A program made the translations under genes and the position numbers. This document shows positions 18,033 through 26,292 of a DNA stretch of 64,000 nucleotides, in pieces. Origin of the DNA: Streptacidiphilus rugosus AM-16. GTDB taxonomy: Bacteria; Actinomycetota; Actinomycetes; Streptomycetales; Streptomycetaceae. The notes under the pieces are model-generated. The model did no database searches and was not told the DNA's origin. It saw nothing but the letters and a program-made list of their open reading frames with translations. The stretch lies in contig NZ_JQMJ01000004.1 in assembly GCF_000744655.1 (NCBI RefSeq), positions 3,286,001-3,350,000 of the forward strand. The letters are read 5' to 3'. Each line of letters opens with the position of its first letter. The first letter of the stretch is position 1.

Positions 18033-19468
18033 GTGAGCGACTGGACCGACCTCGTCGAGGACGCGCTGCTCGGCACCAACCGGCGCGACAGCCCCGACCT
18101 CCTCGACCGCGCCGCCGTGCAGACCCTCGTCCGGCGCGCGGGGCTGCGGCCCGCCCCGGCCCCGCGCGTGCCCGCCCCGCTCCGCTCGACGAGCGGCCCG
18201 CCCTGCCCGGCCCGGCCGCCCGGCGGCTGGCCTCGCTGCTCGCCGAGAGCGGCAGCGAACTGCTGCCGCAGTGGCTCGGCCGAGCGCGGGACCGCGGCTT
18301 CGCCCTCCCGCCGGCCCTGGTGCCGTCCCTGCTCGACGCCGCGCGTCAGCGCAGCGACCTGCGCGGGGACGCCGTCGCGCTCGCCGGACCGCTGGGCCGC
18401 TGGCTCGCCGGAATGAACCCCGACTGGCGCTACGTGCTGCGACTGCCCTCCGCCGACGAGGACGCGCACCCGGAGGCGCGGGCGGGCGCGGACGCCGTGT
18501 GGCAGGAGGGGCTGTTCGCGGAGCGGGTCACCCACCTGACCCGGCTGCGCCGTCGCGATCCCGCCGCCGGGCTCGCCCTGCTCCGCTCGACCTGGCGCAC
18601 CGAACGCGCGGAGGACCGGCTGCTCTTCCTCGACGCCCTCCAGGAAGGTCTCGGCGCCGGCGACGAGGAGTTCCTCGAGGAGGCCCTGGCCGACCGCGCG
18701 AAGAACGTCCGTGCCACGGCCGCCGAACTGCTCTCCACGCTGCCGGGTTCGGCGCTCTCCGAGCGGATGGCGGCGCGGGCCCGCCTGGCGGTCGCCGTCG
18801 GCCCCGAGGGCGGTCTGGTCGTCGAGCCTCCGGCCGCGTGCGACACGGGGATGCAGCGTGACGGGATCGCGCCCGTCTCACCGACCGGCCGGGGCGACCG
18901 GGCCTTCTGGCTGGGCGAGGTGGTCGCGGCGACGCCGCTCTCCTGCTGGACGGAGCTGCTCGGGGCGCCCGAGCGGGCCCTGGCCCTGCCGACGGCTCCC
19001 GAGTGGGCCGACGAGCTCCATGAGGCCTGGGCGCGCGCCGCGGTGCGGCAGCATGCCGCCGACTGGGCGCGGGCCCTGCTCGCCCTGCACCAGGGCCGCG
19101 GCACCAGCGGGACGCAGTCCCGGCTGCTCTCCGTCCTGCCGTCGGCGGAGCGGGCGGCGTGGACGGCGCGCTTCGTGCTGGAGCAGGGGCTGGCGGAGGC
19201 TTTCCAACTCCTGGTCACCTGCCCGCCGCCCTGGTCCGAGGAGCTCGCCGAGGCCGTCCTGGACGCGCTCGCGAGGGCGGCGGCCGCCGGGGCCTACCCG
19301 TGGAGCCACAGCGGCGTGCTGGGCGTGGCCGAGCGCTCCCTGCCGTTCGCGGCAGCCGCACGCGCGGACGCGTTGGCCGAGGCGTCCTCCTCGGCCTGGG
19401 CGGAGGTGTTCACCCGGCTCGCGACGACGCTGCGCACCCGCTCCGCGATGCTGGCGGAACTCGCCTGA
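18033..19468 (+). CDS. DUF5691 family protein, apparent frameshift near codon 50
   Basis: The start GTG 18033 gives the family's usual beginning MSDWTDLVEDALLGTNRR with a Leu-rich helical N-terminus, but that frame runs off into Arg/Ser-rich noise after about residue 50. A frame one base different is coding from about 18185 (LDERPALPGPAARRLASLL, ESGSELLPQWLG, LNPDWR-like MNPDWRYVLRL) to the stop at 19468. Adding one base near 18183-18184 would give a continuous protein of ~478 aa. So this copy is either inactivated by a 1-nt deletion or contains a sequencing error. DUF5691 proteins are all-helical partners of SWIM proteins in these clusters; their function is unknown. The Shine-Dalgarno region is CGAACGAAGGG, about 6 nt upstream. 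Confidence 0.82.
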
Positions 19469-19545
19469 GCCCGGCCGGCCACAGGTCCGGCCGCCGCGGC
19501 CCGCCCGACGACAGGCCGGACGAGCGCGGCGTTCGAGCTTGTGTC

Positions 19546-19959
19546 TCAGGCGGTCGCGCCGGCCCGGAGGTTGGCCTCGACCCAGCTCACGACATCACGC
19601 GTGGGCGTGCCCGGCGTGAAGATCTCGGCGACGCCGAGCTCCTTGAGCTGGGGGATGTCGTCGTCGGGGATGATGCCGCCGCCGAAGACCACGATGTCGG
19701 CAGCGTCGCGCTCGCGCAGCAGCTCGACGATCTTGGCGCACAGCGTCATGTGCGCACCGGAGAGGATCGACAGGCCGATGCCGTCGGCGTCCTCCTGGAT
19801 CGCGGTGTCGACGATCTGCTCCGGGGTCTGGTGCAGGCCGGTGTAGATGACCTCCATGCCGGCGTCGCGCAACGCGCGAGCGATCACCTTGGCGCCACGG
19901 TCGTGACCGTCGAGCCCCGGCTTGGCCACGACTACGCGGATAGGGCCGGACACGCCCAT
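19546..19959 (-). CDS. icmB: Cobalamin-binding subunit of isobutyryl-CoA mutase
   Basis: 137 residues forming one B12-binding domain. The signature DxHxxG is present as [18 protein letters not shown] (about residue 15), followed by SILSGAH and FGGGIIP typical of methylmalonyl/isobutyryl-CoA mutase small subunits. Sequence closely resembles Streptomyces IcmB, which pairs with IcmA (encoded elsewhere) to interconvert isobutyryl-CoA and n-butyryl-CoA, linking valine catabolism and fatty-acid/polyketide precursors. Start is ATG 19957-19959 with AGGAGG 5 nt upstream; an in-frame ATG 15 nt earlier overlaps that site. No mutase large subunit is adjacent. The downstream gap contains only a weak GC-rich hairpin. 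Confidence 0.93.
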   Translation of the reverse strand: MGVSGPIRVVVAKPGLDGHDRGAKVIARALRDAGMEVIYTGLHQTPEQIVDTAIQEDADGIGLSILSGAHMTLCAKIVELLRERDAADIVVFGGGIIPDDDIPQLKELGVAEIFTPGTPTRDVVSWVEANLRAGATA

Positions 19960-20296
19960 CTTTGCCTCCTGCATCCCTGCGTCCTTGCAGCTGCTGCGTT
20001 AACCGGCGTTCCCATCCGGTGGTGGAACGTTATCGCCAGCCGGGCCCAAACGCCGTTTCACGGGCCGAAGCGAGGGGAGAATCACATCGATCCACCAGTT
20101 CACTGCGCGTTCGAGCACCGGCCGCACCGGCGACACCCACTCGCGTCGCCGCCTCCCGGCCCCTCGCGGACACGCGCAACGGGGAGCCGAGCCGTCACGC
20201 GCTGCTGCCGCCTTGCCTCATTCCGCGATGCCCGCGCACGCTCGCCCGTCCGCGCCGCACGCTTCCCGGATCTGCACCTGCGGGGAGGTCGGAGCC
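19960..20296. other. Divergent intergenic region icmB / hydrolase
   Basis: 337 bp with no gene I can support. The icmB promoter should lie in the AT-richer stretch around 20000-20090 (contains GGAACGTTATCGCC). A plus-strand frame open through the right half is Arg/Pro-rich and lacks coding character until the hydrolase start at 20297. Confidence 0.4.
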
Positions 20297-21076
20297 GTGA
20301 GCATCCCGTTCTGTCGTACCGCCGCGCTGGCCAGGGGCGTGGGCCTGGAGGGCGCCGCCCTCGCCGGACACCTGGCCCTCTACCCGGGCGGCTTCGCACC
20401 CGAACGCCGTCCGCTGCCGCCGCAGCACTGCGGCCACGACGCCGGCGCCGGACACAGCCCGGTCCTGCTGCTGCACGGGCTCTTCGACAACCGTGCCGTC
20501 TTCACCCTGCTCCGCCACAACCTGCACGTCCACGGCTGGGACCACCTGCACGGGCTGAACTACAACCCGCTGACCCTCGACATCCCCCGCGCCGCGGCAC
20601 TGCTGGGCCGCCATGTCGAGCACGCCCGCCGGGCCTACGGCGGTGAGCGGCTCGCGATCGTCGGTCACAGCCTGGGCGGCCTGATCGCCCGCTACTACGT
20701 CCAACTGCTGGGCGGCGGCGCCCACGTGCACACGGTCGTCACGCTGGGCACCCCGCACCGGGGCACCGTCGTCGCACACGCGCTGCGGCCGTTGCCGATC
20801 GTGCGGCAGATGCTTCCCGACAGCGAGGTGATGGCCGCACTCGCCGCTCCCGCGCCCGGCTGCCGGACGCGTTTCGTCTGCTTCTGGGGCGATCTCGACC
20901 CGTTGATCCTGCCGCACGGGAGCGCCCGGCTGACGCATCCCGATCTGACGGCGGAGAACGTGCTGGTCAGAAATGCCGGCCATCTGACACTCCCGGTCCA
21001 CTGGGAGGTGCTGGCGCGGATCCGGGCCGAGTTGCGGCCCGCGTCGCCGACGGTGACCGATCGTCAGATCGCTTGA
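20297..21076 (+). CDS. Alpha/beta-hydrolase, lipase/esterase-like
   Basis: About 259 residues with an alpha/beta-hydrolase fold: HG dipeptide in VLLLHGLFDNR (oxyanion region), nucleophile Ser in GHSLGGLIARYY (GxSxG), Asp in CFWGDLDPLI and a His in RNAGHLTLPVHWE. The arrangement resembles triacylglycerol-lipase/PGAP1-like esterases. No signal peptide is evident from the chosen start GTG 20297, selected because GGAGG lies 8 nt upstream; an earlier frame extension is poor. Probably an intracellular esterase of unknown substrate. Located between icmB and an M23 peptidase, an arrangement I associate with streptomycete core genome. Confidence 0.85.
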   Translation: MSIPFCRTAALARGVGLEGAALAGHLALYPGGFAPERRPLPPQHCGHDAGAGHSPVLLLHGLFDNRAVFTLLRHNLHVHGWDHLHGLNYNPLTLDIPRAAALLGRHVEHARRAYGGERLAIVGHSLGGLIARYYVQLLGGGAHVHTVVTLGTPHRGTVVAHALRPLPIVRQMLPDSEVMAALAAPAPGCRTRFVCFWGDLDPLILPHGSARLTHPDLTAENVLVRNAGHLTLPVHWEVLARIRAELRPASPTVTDRQIA

Positions 21077-21103
21077 TCTGACAAATGGTACAGGGGGGAT
21101 AAT
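21073..21103 (+). promoter_or_regulatory. Probable promoter for the M23 peptidase gene
   Basis: TTGATC (21073-21078) and GATAAT (21098-21103) are separated by 19 nt, a little longer than ideal. It overlaps the stop of the hydrolase gene and leaves a leader of about 80 nt before the GTG at 21188. I see no c-di-AMP (ydaO) riboswitch, which some streptomycete cell-wall hydrolase genes carry. Confidence 0.5.
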
Positions 21104-21187
21104 TCGGCTGTTCTCTTGTCTCCGATCAGCGACCGGGGATACAGTCACGCTCAATTTCTCGCTGTCGCCGAGGTGGATTGGGAACCC

Positions 21188-22315
21188 GTGACCACTGACA
21201 CCAGTTGGTACGGCCAGCAGACCCTGGTCCACCCCGAGTACCCGCAGTACACCGAATACGCGCAGGTCAGCGACTACGCCGCCTACGGGTACCAGCAGCA
21301 GCCGCAGTACCAGGGCCACGGGTACGACCACCAGCACCAGCAGTACTACGCGCAGCCGGTGTACGGGGTCTACGAGCAGCCGGTCCACCAGGTCTACGAG
21401 CAGCCCGTCCCGGTGCCGGACTACTACGAGTACTACGAACCGCAGGTCGGGTTCGCGGTCGGGACCGGGCCGGAGCCGGAGCCGGAGCTCGAGGCGGAGC
21501 TCGCGCACGAGCCGGACCCCGAACCCGGGTACGCGTACGACGCGCCGGAGTACGAGTCCGAGGCCGCCTACGAGCCCGAGCCCGAGGCGGAGTACGCGCC
21601 GGAGCCGGCCGTCGGCGGCCGCGCCGCGGCGCGGGGGTCGCGCCGGCGCCAGGTGCGACGCAGGTCCGCCGTGCTGACCATCGCCGTGCCCTCGGTGGCC
21701 GTGCTGGGCGTCGCCGGGGCCGCCGCGGCGACGATAGGGCCGCTGCGCCCGCACCAGAGCTCGACGACCGTCTCCGCGTCGGCCGACGCCTCCGCCCAGG
21801 CCAAGGCGCTCGCCGCCGCCGAGGCCAAGGACGCCGCCGAGCGGGCCAGCCGGGACCAGCAGCGCACCGCCCTGGCGCTGCGCAACGCCGCCGCCAAGAA
21901 GGCCGCCGCCGAGGCACCCGTGTTCACCCTGCCGATCGCCTACCACTCGGGGCTGAGCGCGCTCTTCGGCCAGGCGGGCACGCACTGGATGCAGCTGCAC
22001 ACCGGCATCGACTTCCCGGTGCCGGTCGGCACGCCCGTCCACGCGGTGACCGGCGGGACCATCTCCACCGAGTGGAACCCCTTCTACGGCTACATGGTCA
22101 AACTGACCGCGCCGGACGGGACCATCACGTGGTACTGCCACCTCAGCTCGTACCGCGTGCGCAGCGGGCAGGTGAAGGTGGGCGACATAATCGCCTACTC
22201 CGGCGACACGGGTAACTCCACCGGACCGCACATGCACTTCGAGGTGCACCCGAACGGTGGCCCCGCCGTCGACCCCCTGCCCTGGCTGCTGGCGAGGGGC
22301 CTCGACCCCCGCTGA
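21188..22315 (+). CDS. M23 family metallopeptidase with Tyr/Gln/Glu-rich N-terminal region
   Basis: About 375 residues. N-terminal ~150 residues are rich in Tyr, Gln, Pro and Glu. A membrane segment (VLTIAVPSVAVLGVAGAAAATIG) follows, then an Ala/Lys-rich helical stalk, then the LytM/M23 domain with HTGIDFPVPVG (His and Asp zinc ligands), the YCHLSSY strand and HMHFEVHP (HxH zinc ligand and catalytic His). The domain should cut peptide bridges in peptidoglycan outside the membrane. The long N-terminal tail would be cytoplasmic. Start is GTG 21188 (MTTDTSWYG); upstream frame is open but starts with a TTG and lacks a ribosome binding site. Convergent with pcrA. Confidence 0.9.
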   Translation: MTTDTSWYGQQTLVHPEYPQYTEYAQVSDYAAYGYQQQPQYQGHGYDHQHQQYYAQPVYGVYEQPVHQVYEQPVPVPDYYEYYEPQVGFAVGTGPEPEPELEAELAHEPDPEPGYAYDAPEYESEAAYEPEPEAEYAPEPAVGGRAAARGSRRRQVRRRSAVLTIAVPSVAVLGVAGAAAATIGPLRPHQSSTTVSASADASAQAKALAAAEAKDAAERASRDQQRTALALRNAAAKKAAAEAPVFTLPIAYHSGLSALFGQAGTHWMQLHTGIDFPVPVGTPVHAVTGGTISTEWNPFYGYMVKLTAPDGTITWYCHLSSYRVRSGQVKVGDIIAYSGDTGNSTGPHMHFEVHPNGGPAVDPLPWLLARGLDPR

Positions 22316-22349
22316 GCGCGGGGGCCCACGACCCGGCCGGGCCCGCCCG

Positions 22350-24926
22350 CTACAGCTTCTCGACGGGCGCGTAGCGCAGCAGCAGCTGCTTGGTGCCCTC
22401 GCCGCCGAAGTCGATCGTCGCCTTGGCGTCGTCCGCCGGACCCGAGACGGACACGACGGTGCCCAGCCCGAAGCGGTCGTGGGTGACCCGGTCCCCGACG
22501 GCCAGCGTGACCGTGGGGCGGTCCTTCATCCGGCCCGCGTTCTTGCCCCAGCCCGCCGCCGGGGACGAGCGCCGCGCGGCGCCGCCGGACCCCGCAGAGC
22601 CGGACCGTGAGCCGAAGCCGGACGGCACCGCCGCAGCGGCCGAGCGCTTCTCGTCCACCAGCGTCGGCGGGATCTCCTCCAGGAAGCGGGAGGCCGGGTT
22701 GTAGGACGGCTGGCCCCAGGCGCTGCGCAGCACCGCGCGGGAGAGGTAGAGCCGCTCCCGCGCCCGCGTCAGACCGACGTAGGCGAGGCGGCGCTCCTCC
22801 TCGAGCTCCTTGGCGTTGCTCATCGCCCGCATGTGCGGGAAGACGCCGTCCTCCATGCCGGTCAGGAAGACGACGGGGAACTCCAGGCCCTTGGCCGTGT
22901 GCAGGGTCATCAGCGTGATGACCCCGCGGGGCTCGCCGCCCTCGCCCTCCTCGTCGGGAATCTGGTCCGAATCGGCCACCAGCGCCACCCGCTCCAGGAA
23001 GCCGGGCAGCCCCGGCTGCGTCAGCGGCTCGCCGTCCGGGCCCTCGACGGGCTCCTCCTGCTCGAACTCCAGCGCCACGGCCGCGAGTTCCTGCAGGTTC
23101 TCCACGCGCGTCTCGTCCTGCGGGTCCGTCGACGCCTGGAGTTCGGCCAGATAGCCGGTCTCCTCCAGCACTGCCTCCAGGACGGCGGCGGGCCCTGCAC
23201 CCGACTCCACCACACCGCGCAGCTTCGCCATCAAGTCGTTGAACTTCTTCACCGCATTGGCCGAGCGCGCGGCCATGCCGTACGCCTCGTCCACGCGCAG
23301 CAGCGCCTGCGGGAAGGAGATCCGCTCGCGAGAGGCCAGCGCCTCGATCATCGCCTCGGCCCGGTCCCCGATGCCGCGCTTGGGCACGTTGAGGATCCGG
23401 CGCAGCGGCACCGCGTCCTCGGGGTTGGCCAGCACCCGGAGATAGGCCAGGACGTCCCTGACCTCCCTGCGCTCGTAGAAGCGGACACCGCCGACGACCT
23501 TGTACGGCAGGCCGACCCGGATGAAGACCTCTTCGAAGACACGGGACTGCGCGTTGGTGCGGTAGAAGACCGCGATGTCACCGGGCTTGGCGTCGCCCCC
23601 GTCGCCGAGCCGGTCGATCTCGTCGGCGATGAACTGCGCCTCGCCGTGCTCGTCGTCCGCGACGTAGGAGGTGATCCTGGTGCCCTCGGCGCCGGCCGTC
23701 CACAGGTTCTTCTTGCGGCGGTTGCTGTTGCGCTCGATGACGGAGTTGGCGGCGCTGAGGATCGTCTGCGTGGAGCGGTAGTTCTGCTCCAGCAGGATCG
23801 TGGTCGCGTTCGGGTAGTCCTCCTCGAAGTCGAGGATGTTGCGGATCGTCGCGCCCCGGAAGGCGTAGATCGACTGGTCCGCGTCACCGACGACGCAGAG
23901 CTCGGCCGGCGGGATCTGCGCCAGCCCGGCGGCGGCCGGGTTCACGAACTCGCCGTCCGCCGTCATCTTCGGCGCCTGGCCGCTCGCGCCGCCGCTCAGC
24001 TCCCGCACCAGCATGTACTGGGCGTGGTTGGTGTCCTGGTACTCGTCGACCAGGATGTGCCGGAAACGGCGGCGGTAGTGCTCGGCGGCGTCGGGGAAGG
24101 CCTGGAGCAGGTTGACCGTCGTCATGATGATGTCGTCGAAGTCCAGCGCGTTGGCCTCGCGCAGGCGGCGCTGGTAGAGCGCGTAGGCCTCGGCCAGCTT
24201 GCGCTCCATCGGGTTGGCCGCCTGGCCGGCGTAGGTCTCCTCGTCGACGAGCTCGTTCTTGAGGTTGGAGACCTTGGCGGTGAAGGACTTCGGCGGGAAC
24301 TGCTTCGGGTCCAGGTCGAGGTCGCGGCAGACGAGCGCCATCAGGCGCTGCGAGTCGGCTGCGTCGTAGATCGAGAAGCTGGAGGTGAAGCCGAGCCGCT
24401 TGCTCTCGCGGCGCAGGATGCGGACGCAGGCGCTGTGGAAGGTGGACACCCACATCGCCTTGGCCCTCGGCCCCACCAGCGCCTCGACGCGCTCGCGCAT
24501 CTCGCCGGCGGCCTTGTTGGTGAAGGTGATCGCCAGGATCTCGCCCGGCTGCACGCCGCGGGCGGCGAGCAGGTAGGCGATGCGGTGGGTGAGCACACGC
24601 GTCTTGCCCGAACCGGCGCCGGCCACGATGAGCAGCGGGGAGCCGGCGTGCACGACGGCCTCGCGCTGTTGCGGGTTCATCCCGTCCAGCAGCGTCTCCG
24701 GGTCGGCGACCGGGTGCGCGGCGCCGTTGCGGTAGTACGAGCCGGGGACCGGCTCGGCCGGGTCGAACGACTGGAAGAGATCCGCCGGGATCTCCTCCTC
24801 GTACGGTGCGTCGTCATACCCTGCCTCGTGGGCTCCGGCGTCGTCGTACGCGCCGTCGGCCGGGGGCGGCACCGTCACGGGGACGTCCAGGCCGGGCAGG
24901 GGGATGTCGTCAAAGAGGCTGCTCAT
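22350..24926 (-). CDS. pcrA: ATP-dependent DNA helicase PcrA/UvrD type
   Basis: 858 residues, superfamily 1A helicase. Motifs seen: Q-motif-like LNPQQREAVV, Walker A GAGSGKTRVL, FTNKAAGEMRERV (Ia), VDEYQDTNHAQY (Walker B), GDADQSIYAFRGA (III), LEQNYRST (IV), LMTLHTAKGLEFPVVFLTG (V) and YVGLTRARERL (VI), plus a C-terminal Tudor-like KDRPTVTLAVGDRVTHDRFGLGTV segment seen in PcrA. Unwinds DNA in repair and collision of replication with transcription. Start ATG 24926 (MSSLFDD). Acidic N-terminal extension of ~90 residues. A damage-type promoter lies 9 nt upstream, predicting a leaderless, DNA-damage-inducible transcript. It follows the phosphatase gene on the same strand. Confidence 0.96.
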   Translation of the reverse strand: MSSLFDDIPLPGLDVPVTVPPPADGAYDDAGAHEAGYDDAPYEEEIPADLFQSFDPAEPVPGSYYRNGAAHPVADPETLLDGMNPQQREAVVHAGSPLLIVAGAGSGKTRVLTHRIAYLLAARGVQPGEILAITFTNKAAGEMRERVEALVGPRAKAMWVSTFHSACVRILRRESKRLGFTSSFSIYDAADSQRLMALVCRDLDLDPKQFPPKSFTAKVSNLKNELVDEETYAGQAANPMERKLAEAYALYQRRLREANALDFDDIIMTTVNLLQAFPDAAEHYRRRFRHILVDEYQDTNHAQYMLVRELSGGASGQAPKMTADGEFVNPAAAGLAQIPPAELCVVGDADQSIYAFRGATIRNILDFEEDYPNATTILLEQNYRSTQTILSAANSVIERNSNRRKKNLWTAGAEGTRITSYVADDEHGEAQFIADEIDRLGDGGDAKPGDIAVFYRTNAQSRVFEEVFIRVGLPYKVVGGVRFYERREVRDVLAYLRVLANPEDAVPLRRILNVPKRGIGDRAEAMIEALASRERISFPQALLRVDEAYGMAARSANAVKKFNDLMAKLRGVVESGAGPAAVLEAVLEETGYLAELQASTDPQDETRVENLQELAAVALEFEQEEPVEGPDGEPLTQPGLPGFLERVALVADSDQIPDEEGEGGEPRGVITLMTLHTAKGLEFPVVFLTGMEDGVFPHMRAMSNAKELEEERRLAYVGLTRARERLYLSRAVLRSAWGQPSYNPASRFLEEIPPTLVDEKRSAAAAVPSGFGSRSGSAGSGGAARRSSPAAGWGKNAGRMKDRPTVTLAVGDRVTHDRFGLGTVVSVSGPADDAKATIDFGGEGTKQLLLRYAPVEKL

Positions 24927-24934
24927 CACCCCCG

Positions 24935-24957
24935 AGTCTAGGCCGCCCGACCGACAG
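24935..24957 (-). promoter_or_regulatory. RecA-independent DNA-damage promoter upstream of pcrA
   Basis: On the minus strand CTGTCGGTC (24957-24949), 8 nt, TAGACT (24940-24935), then 8 nt to the ATG. This matches tTGTCRgtg-N8-TAnnnT at the TGTCRgt core, exact spacing and TAnnnT, missing the first T and last G. The -10/start segment (TAGACTCGGGGGTGATG) is nearly identical to that of the SWIM gene promoter (TAACGTCGGGGGTATG). Confidence 0.65.
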
Positions 24958-24969
24958 CCAGGGACGGCT

Positions 24970-25446
24970 TCAGCCCACTCGGCCCCTGACCTCGGCGAGC
25001 AGCCCCTCGCAGCCCGCCTCGCAGAGCTGCAGCACCTCGTCGAAGCCCTCCTTGCCCCCGTAGTACGGGTCGGGGACGTCGAGGTCGGCGCCGGCGGCCG
25101 GGTCGAAGGAGCGCAGCAGCCGGACCTTGGCGGCCTCCTCGGGTGTGCGGGCCAGGCGCCGCAGGGCGCGCTCGTGGCCTTGGTCGAGGGCCACGACCAG
25201 GTCGAGCGAGCGGAACCACTCGGGCCTGAACTGGCGGGCCTCGTGCTCGCTGGAGTACCCCGCCTCGCGCAGCACCTGCACCGCCCGTTCGTCGGCCGGG
25301 TCACCCGCGTGCCACGAGCCGGTGCCGGCGCTGTCGACCCGGACCAGGCCGTCGAGCCCGGCGTCGGCCAGCCGGTCGCGCATGACGTGCTCGGCGATGG
25401 GCGAGCGGCAGATGTTCCCGGTGCAGACGAAGCAGATGCGCATCAC
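24970..25446 (-). CDS. Low-molecular-weight protein tyrosine phosphatase
   Basis: About 158 residues. The N-terminal P-loop CX5R is intact: VCTGNICRSPIAE with the nucleophile Cys and the Arg, and a C-terminal DPYYGG carries the general acid Asp (DPY motif). Belongs to the LMW-PTP family, like PtpA of S. coelicolor, which influences secondary metabolism when overexpressed. Start is GTG 25446 or the ATG one codon later; AGGA lies 10 nt before the GTG. Upstream of pcrA, same strand, but pcrA has its own promoter in the 43-bp gap. Physiological substrate unknown. Confidence 0.93.
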   Translation of the reverse strand: MMRICFVCTGNICRSPIAEHVMRDRLADAGLDGLVRVDSAGTGSWHAGDPADERAVQVLREAGYSSEHEARQFRPEWFRSLDLVVALDQGHERALRRLARTPEEAAKVRLLRSFDPAAGADLDVPDPYYGGKEGFDEVLQLCEAGCEGLLAEVRGRVG

Positions 25447-25537
25447 GACACCATGATCCTCCCGCCCCCGGCCGCGGATCGCACCGGGGACGGGAAACTC
25501 GCACGACGTACGCCCCGACGGCCTCTACCGTGCCGGT

Positions 25538-26119
25538 ATGGAAGACAACCGAAGAATGATCAAGAACTCCAAGTTCCTCTCCCGGGTGCTGCGGCACGAT
25601 CCCGGCAGCATCGGGCTGCGGCTGGACGGGGCCGGCTGGGTCGACGTGTCGGAGCTGCTCGCGGCGGCCGCCGCGCACGGACGGGTCATGTCCAGGGCGC
25701 AACTGGACCAGGTGGTGGCCGAGAACGACAAGCAGCGCTTCGCGTTCAGTGCGGACGGCCTGCGGATCCGGGCCAGCCAGGGCCACACCGTGCAGGTCGA
25801 GCTCGGCTACGAGGAGTCCGCGCCGCCCTCGCTCCTCTTCCACGGCACCCACCCGGGCGCGCTGGACGCCATCCGGCGCGAGGGACTGCGGCCGATGACC
25901 CGGCACGCCGTGCACCTCTCCCCCGACGTCGCGACGGCCGAGCGGGTCGGCGGACGGCGCGGACGACCGGTGGTGCTGGCTGTGGACGCGGCGGCGATGG
26001 CCGCGGCGGGCTTCGCGTTCCGGGTGAGCGCGAACGGGGTATGGCTTGCGGAGCGAGTGCCGCCGGAGTATCTGAGCGCGGCCGTTCAAGGGTCGGACGA
26101 AATCAGATCGTCGGACTGA
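25538..26119 (+). CDS. kptA: RNA 2'-phosphotransferase (Tpt1/KptA)
   Basis: 193 residues. Family motifs: SKFLSRVLRHDP near the N-terminus, IRASQGHT, SLLFHGTHPGAL, and GVWLAERVPPEYL at the end. In yeast Tpt1 removes the 2'-phosphate left by tRNA splicing, using NAD+ and making ADP-ribose 1''-2''-cyclic phosphate. Bacteria mostly lack such splicing, so the native substrate is unclear (RNA repair ends or nucleic-acid ADP-ribosylation have been proposed). An upstream TACCGT at about 25523-25528, six nt before the ATG, suggests a leaderless transcript. Divergent from the phosphatase gene. 92 bp separate the two. Confidence 0.92.
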   Translation: MEDNRRMIKNSKFLSRVLRHDPGSIGLRLDGAGWVDVSELLAAAAAHGRVMSRAQLDQVVAENDKQRFAFSADGLRIRASQGHTVQVELGYEESAPPSLLFHGTHPGALDAIRREGLRPMTRHAVHLSPDVATAERVGGRRGRPVVLAVDAAAMAAAGFAFRVSANGVWLAERVPPEYLSAAVQGSDEIRSSD

Positions 26120-26128
26120 TGCTCTGAT

Positions 26129-26195
26129 CGATCGTCAAACGATCGCAATTCGCCGGTGAATCGACAGGAAGCCGTGATCGGAACAACGCGTTCCG
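26129..26195. promoter_or_regulatory. Two inverted repeats upstream of the NlpC/P60 gene
   Basis: IR1 at 26129-26145: CGATCGT-CAA-ACGATCG, perfect 7-bp arms; immediately after kptA, so it may be a weak terminator or operator. IR2 at 26179-26195: CGGAAC-AACGC-GTTCCG. IR2 contains GGAAC that could also be the -35 of an ECF promoter, but the -10 is not clear. Confidence 0.45.
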
Positions 26196-26292
26196 GCTAG
26201 TTCCGGCCAGCCTCGTCAACCACAGGGTGCACACCACTCGCACGGGGTTAGCGTCACGGTCCGACCACACCCCCGGCGAAGGGAACGCCCTC

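Noticed and set aside
17850-18416. Continuous ORF joining SWIM shadow frame through the 8-bp repeat to DUF5691
   Set aside because: Open only because the repeat has no stops; the real DUF5691 start is GTG 18033.
19472-19495. GC-rich inverted repeat after DUF5691 as terminator
   Set aside because: Short arms, 6 bp, could be chance in 73% GC sequence.
21061-21187. c-di-AMP riboswitch upstream of the M23 peptidase
   Set aside because: The leader is only about 80-110 nt and none of the conserved core sequences is seen.
26179-26195. GAAC-like LexA SOS box
   Set aside because: The spacing is 5 nt (GAAC-AACGC-GTTC as part of CGGAAC..GTTCCG), but SOS boxes of this type require 4 nt.
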